Shown piece by piece: positions 1 to 6,655 of a stretch of 12,012 bases of DNA. The notes under the pieces are model-generated. The model was given only the letters and a program-made list of their open reading frames with translations, ran no database searches and was not told where the DNA came from. Source of the DNA: Pseudomonadales bacterium (lineage in GTDB: Bacteria; Pseudomonadota; Gammaproteobacteria; Pseudomonadales; Azotimanducaceae); contig JAKUTI010000065.1 in NCBI GenBank assembly GCA_022448765.1, positions 1-12,012 on the forward strand. Reading direction: 5' to 3'. Each line of letters opens with the position of its first letter. Within the stretch, counting starts at the first letter, position 1. A program made the position numbers and the translations under genes.

Positions 1-152
1 ATGTCTTTCGGTCCCGCTTCTCGAGCAGTTTTAGTGGTCACGGAAACCGACTCGAACAGCGCGCTGTTTGCACCCTCGTAGACCGCCTGAGCAAGACGCT
101 CAGTCTTTCCCGTCTTCGAGTGATAAATGATGAGTAGATTTTTTGACGCCAT
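1..152 (-). CDS. Flavodoxin-like / NAD(P)H-dependent FMN-binding protein, N-terminal part (runs off left edge)
   Basis: Reading the minus strand from the ATG at 152-150 gives 50 codons open to the window edge. The start is MASKNLLIIYHSKTGKTERL: a hydrophobic first beta strand (residues 5-10), then a Ser/Thr-rich loop (12-17) and a helix with Leu-Ala (20-21). This is the FMN-phosphate-binding layout of flavodoxin and WrbA-type proteins. An in-frame TGA lies just upstream of the ATG, so no earlier start is possible. The Shine-Dalgarno signal is weak. The gene begins 57 bases after the stop of the luciferase-like gene on the same strand, so the two are probably co-transcribed. Such proteins carry or reduce FMN, and this one could supply reduced flavin to its neighbour (inference). 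Only the N-terminus is visible, so the subfamily is not decided. Confidence 0.75.
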   Translation of the reverse strand, partial: MASKNLLIIYHSKTGKTERLAQAVYEGANSALFESVSVTTKTAREAGPKD

Positions 153-209
153 GGTTCAACGTCGGCGTTGGATGCTCTGGTGTTGCAACGTAGGTCGACG
201 GTGTTTTGA

Positions 210-1073
210 TTAACCGCGAATGGCTTTGATGACCTCTGCGCAACGGTCGAGGATTGGCAGAACGGTATCAGCCGTCTCGGCTGGTAGGTTAAAAATGAGG
301 TGGTCGAATCCCTGTTCAATCCTGCCACGCGCCTGATCCGCGTTCATTGGAGTACCGAACAGTGCCAGATCGAGTTCCTCAATTTTTCTATCGCGAGCCT
401 CGAATGCGTCGCGCAGACGCTCCATGTTCCCTGACCCCAATCCACCGATAGGCATCCAGCCGTCGGCATAATCGGCGATTCGATCGAAGACCCACTTTGA
501 ATTAGCGCCTATCCAAATCGGCGGACCGTTTTTCTGTACCGGTTTGGGGTACGACCAAATCGGATCGAAATCAACATGTTTGCCATGAAACTCGGCTTCT
601 TCCTTTGTCCAAATTTCCCGCATGGCGAGAACCTTTTCCCGAACAATGGCCCAGCGATTTGGAAAATTTGCACCATGATTCTCCATCTCTTCGCGATTCC
701 AACCTGCACCAATGCCGATGACACTGCGGCCATTTGAAATCATATCGAGTGATGCAATTTCTTTCGCGGTGGTAATCGGATCACGTTCAATGATCAGGCA
801 TATCCCGGTCCCCAAAAGAATACGATCGGTCACGGCAGCAGCGGCTGCCAATGCGACGAATGGGTCGTGGGCATGCCAGTACTGTTTTGGCAGGTCGCCT
901 CCTCCAGGAAAGGGTGACTTGCGACTCACGGGTATATGGGTGTGTTCGGGGAAAAACAAACTGTCGAGGCCGCGTTCTTCAACCGCTTTCGCGAGTTCGA
1001 CGGGCTGAATCGAATAATCGGTCGGAAACATGGAAACTCCGAATTGAACCTCTTCGATCGAGCGAAAAGCCAT
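210..1073 (-). CDS. LLM-class (luciferase-like) flavin/F420-dependent oxidoreductase
   Basis: This 287-residue protein has the single-domain TIM-barrel pattern of bacterial luciferase-like oxidoreductases. Visible signatures are PEHTHIP at 42-48, GTGICLIIERDP at 88-99, the KEIASLDMISNGR helix at 104-116, GIGAGWN at 120-126, PPIWIGA at 184-190 and ADGWMPIG at 203-210. Length and motif order match the F420-dependent branch often annotated as TIGR03619, but FMN use cannot be excluded. The ATG has AGGG about seven bases upstream. It is the first gene of a minus-strand pair with the flavodoxin-like gene at 1-152 and is divergent from the gene at 1208. The substrate is unknown. Members of this class oxidise or reduce small organic compounds in the cytoplasm. 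Confidence 0.93.
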   Translation of the reverse strand: MAFRSIEEVQFGVSMFPTDYSIQPVELAKAVEERGLDSLFFPEHTHIPVSRKSPFPGGGDLPKQYWHAHDPFVALAAAAAVTDRILLGTGICLIIERDPITTAKEIASLDMISNGRSVIGIGAGWNREEMENHGANFPNRWAIVREKVLAMREIWTKEEAEFHGKHVDFDPIWSYPKPVQKNGPPIWIGANSKWVFDRIADYADGWMPIGGLGSGNMERLRDAFEARDRKIEELDLALFGTPMNADQARGRIEQGFDHLIFNLPAETADTVLPILDRCAEVIKAIRG

Positions 1074-1207
1074 GACGCTGCCCTGTGCAAGAAATATATT
1101 CTCAAGATAGTACGTCGTGATTGAGGGATGCGAAACCCGGTGCGATGGAACGGCCCCAAGTCGTGCAGAATGGACAGCATTGTTAATTCACGGGGAGAGA
1201 GGAAAAC
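1074..1207. promoter_or_regulatory. Divergent intergenic region (luciferase-like gene / CMD-family gene)
   Basis: These 134 bases separate two divergently read genes and must hold the promoters for both. An AT-rich palindrome, AATATATT, lies at 1093-1100, about 20 bases ahead of the minus-strand ATG. A TGTTAAT stretch near 1180-1186 could be a -10 region for the plus-strand gene. No good -35 elements were recognised, so exact promoters are not called. A purine-rich ribosome binding site (GGGAGAGAGG) precedes the ATG at 1208. Confidence 0.35.
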
Positions 1208-1756
1208 ATGCGCTTATCAGAACCGCGAATACCGCTGTTGTCGGAATCTGATTGGGATTCGACACAGAGGGACCTTATGCAGCCGTTTGTGGCTGGTGGT
1301 CGAGTCTTCAATGTTTTCGGAACTTTAATTCATCATCCCGACCTGCTCCGTCGCTGGCTTGTGTTCGCAAATCATGTCCTGGGTAAATCGACGATAGAAG
1401 TGAGGCATCGGGAAGTATTGATCCTCCGGACCGCAAAACTCGTTGATTCGGAATACGAGTGGGGCCAACACGTCGTCATCGCTCAAGAGGCAGGCTTAAG
1501 TGATGACGAAATCCAGGCTATCGGATCTACGGGGGACGGTCTGGGCGAAGTCGAACAACTCCTGTGCGATGTGGCCGATGAACTCACAAGAGATAAAGTG
1601 CTATCGGCCGACGTATGGGAAAAACTCAACGAAAACTTCGATACCCGACAACTCATGGACATCGTTTTTACGGTAGGACAATACACTATGCTGGCGATGG
1701 CTTTGAATACGTTCGGTGTCGAGCTGGATGAGGGGCTGCCGCGATTCGAATCATGA
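1208..1756 (+). CDS. Carboxymuconolactone decarboxylase (CMD/AhpD-fold) family protein
   Basis: This 182-residue, mostly helical protein carries the CMD-family core. It has a helix with REVLILRTAKL at 68-78, followed by E84-W85-G86-Q87-H88 and then IAQEAGL at 91-97. In AhpD peroxidase relatives this stretch carries a CxxC redox pair with a downstream His. Here both cysteines are absent while the Glu and His remain, so thiol peroxidase chemistry is unlikely. A decarboxylase, isomerase or unknown role is more plausible. The N-terminus (IPLLSESDWDSTQRDLMQP) matches the usual start of such proteins. A strong purine-rich ribosome binding site ends a few bases before the ATG. The gene heads a plus-strand stretch that continues with the CitE-like lyase 215 bases later. 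Confidence 0.88.
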   Translation: MRLSEPRIPLLSESDWDSTQRDLMQPFVAGGRVFNVFGTLIHHPDLLRRWLVFANHVLGKSTIEVRHREVLILRTAKLVDSEYEWGQHVVIAQEAGLSDDEIQAIGSTGDGLGEVEQLLCDVADELTRDKVLSADVWEKLNENFDTRQLMDIVFTVGQYTMLAMALNTFGVELDEGLPRFES

Positions 1757-1871
1757 TGCTGAGATCCTAATCTTGGTCGATTACTGGTCATCTGGCGTAG
1801 ATTATTCGGGATCGGATCGACCCGCAGGAATCTTCATATGGTCATTTACCGACGGCAATTTGGAGGTCGTC

Positions 1872-1928
1872 ATGAAGTCAAATGCTGTCAATTTCCGATT
1901 CGTTCTAATGGGGGAAATCTTGTGTTAA
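1872..1928 (+). CDS. Possible 18-codon small ORF / leader peptide upstream of the CitE-like gene
   Basis: An ATG at 1872 is preceded by GGAGG at 1862-1866, five bases away, which is one of the best ribosome binding sites in the window. It opens a reading frame MKSNAVNFRFVLMGEILC ending in TAA at 1926-1928. The stop lies 43 bases before the likely start of the CitE-like gene. No family is recognised. It may be a leader peptide coupled to the downstream gene, or chance. The site is supported only by the ribosome binding signal. Confidence 0.2.
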   Translation: MKSNAVNFRFVLMGEILC

Positions 1929-1971
1929 GACCAGCGTGCTCGGCGATGGGCTGGCCGTCGAGGCTTTATTG

Positions 1972-2820
1972 ATGAGGCCCCGTCGTTCGGCACTGTTCAT
2001 GCCGGGTATCAATGAACGTGCGATGGCGAAAGCGCGGTCTTTGGCTTGTGATGTCGTTATTTTCGACTTGGAAGATGCGGTTGCCGCCGATTCAAAAGTC
2101 AGCGCTCGAGCACTTGTCCGAGCAGTCCTAGAGCGGGGTGGTTACGGTAATCGGGAACTTGTGGTTCGCTGTAATGGGGCCGGATCACCTTGGTGGGACG
2201 ATGACATTGAAGCGCTAGTAGCGTCTCCTGCCAATGCTCTTCTTTTTCCGAAGGTCGAGCGACCAGAGGAGGTTGTTGAGTTGCGCAAGCGTCTTGATGC
2301 TTCGTCCGGTCCGAGACAGGATATTTGGGCCATGATCGAAACGCCGCGTGGAGTTGTCAACGTAGAGAGGATCGCCCGATCCCCCGTTGACGTTTTGGTC
2401 ATGGGTACCAGTGACCTAGTCGCCGACTTACGAGCCAGGCACAGCGATAATCGTGACAGCGTGCTTTACGCGCTTTCGAAATGCGTGAATGCAGCCCGGT
2501 CAGAGCACCGAGACGTTCTCGACGGAGTACACCTCGACCTTGAGAACGCGGCGGCTTTCGAGAGGATTTGTGAGCAGGGTCGTACCTTAGGGTTCGATGG
2601 AAAGTGCCTCATTCATCCCTCTCAGCTTGACACCGCAAATCGCGTATTCGGGATTGACGAGGCCGCGCTTAATCGTGCGAGACAGATAGCGAAAATATGG
2701 GCCGAAACGGTGTCCGAAGGAAAGGGCGTTGCCGTTGTGAATGGGCAGCTGATCGAGAAACTTCACTACGAAGAAGCCAAACGGCTCATTGCATTCGCTG
2801 AATTAATAGACGGCGGGTAA
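1972..2820 (+). CDS. CitE-like HpcH/HpaI-family CoA-ester lyase (malyl-/citramalyl-CoA lyase type)
   Basis: This 282-residue TIM-barrel lyase belongs to the CitE/Mcl branch, which splits or forms beta-hydroxyacyl-CoA thioesters such as malyl-, methylmalyl- or citramalyl-CoA. Landmarks are RRSALFMPG (4-12), FDLEDAV (31-37), VVRCNG (64-69), FPKVE (92-96), MIET (121-124), MGTSDL (144-149), DLRARH (152-157) and GFDGKCLIHPSQ (207-218). Glu123 and Asp148 fit the Mg2+ ligands. The ATG at 1972 gives the usual family N-terminus and has GAGG about eight bases ahead. A GTG at 1936 in the same frame would add 12 residues unlike the family and has no good ribosome binding site. The exact substrate is not decidable. 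Stand-alone enzymes of this size do not need the citrate lyase complex. Confidence 0.9.
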   Translation: MRPRRSALFMPGINERAMAKARSLACDVVIFDLEDAVAADSKVSARALVRAVLERGGYGNRELVVRCNGAGSPWWDDDIEALVASPANALLFPKVERPEEVVELRKRLDASSGPRQDIWAMIETPRGVVNVERIARSPVDVLVMGTSDLVADLRARHSDNRDSVLYALSKCVNAARSEHRDVLDGVHLDLENAAAFERICEQGRTLGFDGKCLIHPSQLDTANRVFGIDEAALNRARQIAKIWAETVSEGKGVAVVNGQLIEKLHYEEAKRLIAFAELIDGG

Positions 2821-2859
2821 AGGATCAAGGGCTTAATCTCATCGTGCTGAAAACGACCA

Positions 2860-3807
2860 TTATCCCGCGATTTTTCGCACCTTCGGGATAACCTCTTCGA
2901 GATAAACATCAAGAGCAGCGTCATCCCAAGGAGCGCGTAGAGCGATGTTGACTTCGTCGGCTCCGCTCGCGACGTATTCGAGAATGCGGTCGGACGCCGC
3001 GTCGGGCGTGCATAAAAGCGCGCCGTCGCGCATGTTTTCGGCCGCGTTTCCCCAGGAATCAAGCAGTGCTTGTTGTTGGACGGCGAGGCTTGATTGATCG
3101 ACGCCCATTGCAAACGCGACGTTGACCCCGCGCTTAATCTCTTTGGGATTTCTGCTGTGCGTTGAACACCATGCTTCTAGCACTTCGTTCAAGTGTCTAA
3201 ATTCCTCCGGGCCGACATAGGCAGCATTCCAGCCATCGGCGTACCGAGCAACGAGTTCGAGTGTCCGTTTTTCGCCTCTGCCTCCAATCCATATGGGAAG
3301 ATTCGATTGCTGGGGTCGTGGGAAACAAGTCACTTCGTCGACTTGGTAATGTTTGCCCGAGTAACTTGTAGTCTCTTGCGTCAACATTTGATGGATGATT
3401 TCGACCCCCTCTTCAAGCATATCCAAGCGGGTCCCAATGTCGGGGAATGGATAGCCATGGGCCACTGCCTCCCAAATGTGCCAACCCGCTCCTAGACCGA
3501 GCTCAAAACGTCCCCCACTGATATGGTCGAGGGTTGTCGCAGCTTTGGCTAACAACGCTGGGTTTCGATAACCCATGCAAAATACGAGACAGCCAATACG
3601 GGCATGCTGAGTGTCCGCGGCCAGGGTGGCCAGTGTCGTTAGCGCTTCAAAGTGTGAATCGGTGCCACCTTGATAAGGTGCCTCATATAGGTGGTCCCAG
3701 ACAGAAATCCAGTCGACGCCCGCGTTATCAAGCCTGCGCCATAAAATGCGGAGCCCGTCCATAGACAGATTTTGTTGCCCGATGTGGACTCCTAACGATA
3801 ACGACAT
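2860..3807 (-). CDS. LLM-class (luciferase-like) oxidoreductase, second copy
   Basis: This 315-residue luciferase-like protein has WDHLY at 37-41, RNPALLAKAATTLDHISGGR at 81-100, LGLGAGW at 103-109, PIWIGGRGEKRTL at 171-183 and ADGWN at 190-194. These landmarks follow the F420/FMN-dependent LLM pattern. It shares only scattered motif identity with the one at 210-1073 and is 28 residues longer, so it is not a recent duplicate. The ATG at 3807 starts directly before the first beta strand (LSLGVHIG), and the ribosome binding site is poor. It follows the VOC gene on the same strand after 125 bases and converges with the CitE-like gene, 39 bases between stops. The cofactor and substrate are unresolved. 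Confidence 0.92.
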   Translation of the reverse strand: MSLSLGVHIGQQNLSMDGLRILWRRLDNAGVDWISVWDHLYEAPYQGGTDSHFEALTTLATLAADTQHARIGCLVFCMGYRNPALLAKAATTLDHISGGRFELGLGAGWHIWEAVAHGYPFPDIGTRLDMLEEGVEIIHQMLTQETTSYSGKHYQVDEVTCFPRPQQSNLPIWIGGRGEKRTLELVARYADGWNAAYVGPEEFRHLNEVLEAWCSTHSRNPKEIKRGVNVAFAMGVDQSSLAVQQQALLDSWGNAAENMRDGALLCTPDAASDRILEYVASGADEVNIALRAPWDDAALDVYLEEVIPKVRKIAG

Positions 3808-3855
3808 AGCTTGCGACCACGAAACGACAATCGGAAAAACAGAATAACAGAGCTA

Positions 3856-3873
3856 ATCCCGTTCTATCGGGAT
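3856..3873. repeat. Short inverted repeat (6-bp stem, 6-base loop)
   Basis: ATCCCG at 3856-3861 pairs perfectly with CGGGAT at 3868-3873 around the loop TTCTAT. It lies about 50 bases upstream of the luciferase-like gene that starts at 3807, between it and the VOC gene. It could be an operator or a small mRNA hairpin. No T-run follows directly on either strand, so it is not called a terminator. Confidence 0.3.
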
Positions 3874-3910
3874 CGTCGCACGGCTCTTTTGGGGCGCTTG
3901 ATTACGACTT

Positions 3911-3931
3911 GCCCTAATCTTGCGGTAGGGC
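3911..3931 (-). terminator. Weak hairpin just after the VOC stop codon
   Basis: GCCCTA at 3911-3916 pairs with TAGGGC at 3926-3931 around a nine-base loop. On the minus strand the hairpin begins one base after the TAA of the VOC gene. It lacks a following T-run, so it may slow or process the transcript between the VOC and luciferase-like genes rather than terminate it fully. Confidence 0.25.
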
Positions 3932-3932
3932 A

Positions 3933-4358
3933 TTACCATTCGCCCGTGTTGGTCATTGATTTCCAAGGTTCCTCTTGAGCAAGCGGCTGGCCTTGCTGAA
4001 GAATCTCGACCGAGACATTGTCGGGCGAACGGACAAATGCCATGTAACCGTCTCTGGGGGGACGGTTAATTGTTACCCCACCGTCCGCCAGACGTTGGCA
4101 CGTTGTGTAGATGTTTTCGACACTGTAGGCGAGATGACCAAAGTTGCGACCACCATCCAGCGGCTGCGGATCTGGGTCCCAATTATGGGTCAGTTCGACC
4201 TGAGCTTCCGAATCGCCGGGCGCCGCAAGAAATACAAGTGTGAACCGCCCCGCGTCGTTATCAATACGACGTAGTTCTTCCAAGCCGAGTTTGTTGCAGT
4301 AAAAATCCAGTGAGGCGTCTATGTCGGTAACGCGCACCATCGTGTGTAGGTATTTCAT
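3933..4358 (-). CDS. VOC superfamily protein, glyoxalase I (lactoylglutathione lyase)-like
   Basis: This 141-residue protein consists of two beta-alpha-beta-beta-beta VOC units. All four expected metal ligands of glyoxalase I are in place: His5 (LHTMVRV), Glu55 (QVELTHNWD), His75 (FGHLAYSV) and Glu118 (VSVEIL). The second unit has FVRSPDNVSVEIL at 108-120, the usual C-terminal strand. A 21-residue tail rich in Gln, Pro and Trp follows and ends in NTGEW. A glyoxalase I would isomerise the hemithioacetal of methylglyoxal and glutathione in the cytoplasm. In this catabolic setting a related metal-dependent isomerase or epimerase role is also possible. AGGA lies about eight bases before the ATG, and a consensus TATAAT lies 31 bases upstream. 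Confidence 0.9.
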   Translation of the reverse strand: MKYLHTMVRVTDIDASLDFYCNKLGLEELRRIDNDAGRFTLVFLAAPGDSEAQVELTHNWDPDPQPLDGGRNFGHLAYSVENIYTTCQRLADGGVTINRPPRDGYMAFVRSPDNVSVEILQQGQPLAQEEPWKSMTNTGEW

Positions 4359-4388
4359 GGAGTGTCCTAAGGTGTTGCGATTCGGGCC

Positions 4389-4394
4389 ATTATA
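4389..4394 (-). promoter_or_regulatory. Probable -10 box for the VOC gene (TATAAT on minus strand)
   Basis: The plus-strand bases ATTATA read TATAAT on the minus strand, an exact sigma-70 -10 match, preceded by a run of seven T. Transcription would start near 4382 and give a leader of about 24 bases before the VOC ATG at 4358, with AGGA correctly placed. No convincing -35 hexamer sits 16-18 bases upstream (TAATCA is the best at 17), so the promoter may be weak or activator-dependent. Confidence 0.45.
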
Positions 4395-4657
4395 AAAAAA
4401 GTGCCAAGGATTGATTAGGCGCGATCAAGAGTCACCGAGGGTACGCCTGGTTAGTGCAGAGTGGTAACGTTTTGTATTGATGTTAAGGCGTACCTATTCA
4501 CCTGCGAGTCATCGACTGAAGAACCGGAATCATGAGAATGGCCGGTACGTGAAAAGACGATAACAAGTTCGAAATCTTTGATGGATGGTCCGGCGGGTTA
4601 ATTAGACGAACGAAAATAGCACGTTGATTAGGAAATGAATCGAGTTCGATCGGTGAC

Positions 4658-6655
4658 GTGAAACCACTGACAGGTATACGAGTTCTTTCGATGGAACAGG
4701 CTGCTGCGCTTCCGTTTGCGACCCGGCATCTTGCGGATCTTGGCGCGGAGGTGATTCGTATTCAGTCTCATGCTCGAAGTGTTGGACTGCTGCAAGATGT
4801 TCACTATTTCCGCAATAAGAAAAGCGTCGGGTTGGATCTCTCGAAAAAGGAGGGTCGCGATGTTTTCCGCGCCATTGCCTCGAAAGTCGACGTTGTCGCA
4901 CACAACTTCACACCACGGGTCATGCGCCGCTTCGAAATCGATTATGACCAGATCAAAGAACTAAACGATAACCTCATCTATTGTTCGGTGAGCGGGTTCG
5001 GAACGACGGGTCCTTGGAAAGATAGACCGTTATTTGGGCCTGGTGCGGAAGCGATGTCCGGCCAGAACAGCATGATGGGAGAGCCGGGTTCTAGCACGCC
5101 GGGGAGACCCGGAACAACCACGTATGCGGATCATGTCTGTGGTTTGTATCTCTTGGTTGCCGTGCTCGGAGCGCTGAATGACCGAGCTGAACGACCTGGA
5201 CCTCGGCACGTGGACGTTTCGCTTTATGAGACGGGTGTCGCGCATATTGGGACAGTGGTTGCTGAGCGCTCAATGGGCGCGGGTCGACCCGTCCCAATTG
5301 CGGGCATGGAAATCGATGCCGCCGATGTAGCGGTCGTTGTTCAAGATATCGAACGTTGGCGCAGGGGCTGTTTTGCCATCGCGGGGACACAAGTGACGTC
5401 CGGTCCGGTTTGGGGTGGTGGAGTCGACTCACCGTGGACCGCTAGCGCTATTGGAGAGCACAACGAAGAAATTTTGAGGGACATAGCGGGATTCGAGGAA
5501 ACGGCTATTAGGAAGTTGACCCAAGATGGGGTCATCGGCCAAAAGGAGCTTCGTTTCGAGATGAAACCGGACCCCGATCCGTCTCTCGCCATAGAGCGCG
5601 GACTTTTGAGTCGAGTCGATGACCGTAAAAGCGACTGGACACAATTCAAGTCAATCGAAGTGAAGTCACCATGGTTGCGTCGCAGCAAATTGCAACGACC
5701 TCCGGGTCGTCGGGTATTGGAAGTCGCGGGTTCTGTTGCCGTTGCTGTAGCGGCTAGGCAATTCGTAGATTTAGGTTGGGACGTTAGACGAATTGGCAAT
5801 CGAAGCACGGAGTACCGCTGGGGTGAATCTAACGGGGGCGGTGATGCCTTCCTGGACTACGGCAAACGGCTGGTCAATGACTCGTTCGAAAGTCTTGTCG
5901 GTTCGTCGGACATCGTGATTGGTGGTACGTCGGTAGCCGATGTCGAGGGACCTTCGGTTGTTGCCGTGATTACCGGATTTGGAATGAGCGGTGCTGTCGA
6001 TTGGGATGAAGATTCAGTCCAGGCGGAGAGCGGATTTATGAGTCTTACGGGCGAATACGATCAACCCCCTCAGCGGCTTCCGCCCTGGGCAGCCGCAATG
6101 ACGGGTGGCGTTGCGGCTGCGTCGTTGATTCTTGCGGCATATATGGAGAGCCTAAGTGATCGGCATGGGCGTACCATCGATTTTGCGCTCTCGGATGTGC
6201 TAACTGGCTTTACCCAAAGCCAAGTTGGTCGATACGCGGCCACCGGCGAAGTTGCGAGGCGCGAAGGAAAGGTCAAACACGGACTTAGAATGGTGCCGAC
6301 TCGCCAGGCATATCTTTACTGTGCGCCCGGTGCAGTGATGAATGTGCCCATGGAGGGTGTGGCGATGCTGACCGGGGAACCTCGCCTTGCTGAACCCCGT
6401 TTTCAAACCGCCGAAGGGCGCATGCAAAATTGGGAGGAATACTCAGAACTTATGACGAACGCTTTTCGTTCGCGAAGTGCCAAAGAGTGGTTTGACGAAG
6501 CGGAAAAACATCATCTGACCTTCGCGTTGGTGCAATCGGTGGATGACTTGTATGAATGTCCGCAGTTGCGTGCACGAGGGACGCTTGTTGAATCTGACGG
6601 CTATCGTTTTCCGGTAGGCGGATTCCGAATATTGCAGGAGAGCCCAGATGCCTAG
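4658..6655 (+). CDS. Two-module family III CoA-transferase (CaiB/BaiF), second module degenerate
   Basis: This 665-residue protein holds two CaiB-like modules; single enzymes of the family have about 400 residues. Module 1 begins with PLTGIRVLSMEQAAALPFAT (3-22) and LADLGAEVIRIQ (25-36). It continues with SVSGFGTTGPW (110-120), catalytic Asp158 in TYADHVCG, and VDVSLYE (185-191). It then passes quickly to a C-terminal-type segment (SPW...GEHNEEILRD...GVIG, 258-294), so most of its small domain is missing. Module 2 starts at about 350 (RRVLEVAG...QFVDLGWDVRRIG). It has ITGFG (438-442), no Asp at the catalytic position (Ala480 region), and a small domain up to 657. The start is GTG, because an in-frame TGA lies upstream and a later ATG would cut the first strand. 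It overlaps the MaoC-like gene by eight bases. Expected role: moving CoA between carboxylic acids. Confidence 0.88.
   Translation: MKPLTGIRVLSMEQAAALPFATRHLADLGAEVIRIQSHARSVGLLQDVHYFRNKKSVGLDLSKKEGRDVFRAIASKVDVVAHNFTPRVMRRFEIDYDQIKELNDNLIYCSVSGFGTTGPWKDRPLFGPGAEAMSGQNSMMGEPGSSTPGRPGTTTYADHVCGLYLLVAVLGALNDRAERPGPRHVDVSLYETGVAHIGTVVAERSMGAGRPVPIAGMEIDAADVAVVVQDIERWRRGCFAIAGTQVTSGPVWGGGVDSPWTASAIGEHNEEILRDIAGFEETAIRKLTQDGVIGQKELRFEMKPDPDPSLAIERGLLSRVDDRKSDWTQFKSIEVKSPWLRRSKLQRPPGRRVLEVAGSVAVAVAARQFVDLGWDVRRIGNRSTEYRWGESNGGGDAFLDYGKRLVNDSFESLVGSSDIVIGGTSVADVEGPSVVAVITGFGMSGAVDWDEDSVQAESGFMSLTGEYDQPPQRLPPWAAAMTGGVAAASLILAAYMESLSDRHGRTIDFALSDVLTGFTQSQVGRYAATGEVARREGKVKHGLRMVPTRQAYLYCAPGAVMNVPMEGVAMLTGEPRLAEPRFQTAEGRMQNWEEYSELMTNAFRSRSAKEWFDEAEKHHLTFALVQSVDDLYECPQLRARGTLVESDGYRFPVGGFRILQESPDA

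Noticed and set aside
38..328. 96-residue minus-strand frame across the left-end genes
   Set aside because: It overlaps both the flavodoxin-like and luciferase-like genes in another frame and has no recognisable domain.
1716..1928. 70-residue plus-strand frame starting inside the CMD-family gene
   Set aside because: Its first part overlaps that gene in another frame and has no ribosome binding site. Only the last 18 codons have a good signal and are listed separately.
1936..1971. GTG at 1936 as the start of the CitE-like gene
   Set aside because: There is no suitable ribosome binding site and the added residues do not match the family. The ATG at 1972 gives the conserved N-terminus.
210..3807. 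Two luciferase-like genes as a recent tandem duplication
   Set aside because: They differ in length (287 and 315 residues), and identity by eye is limited to family motifs.
5341..5808. 155-residue minus-strand open frame inside the large CoA-transferase gene
   Set aside because: It lies fully antisense to a gene with clear family motifs, and its Ser/Arg-rich translation resembles no protein.
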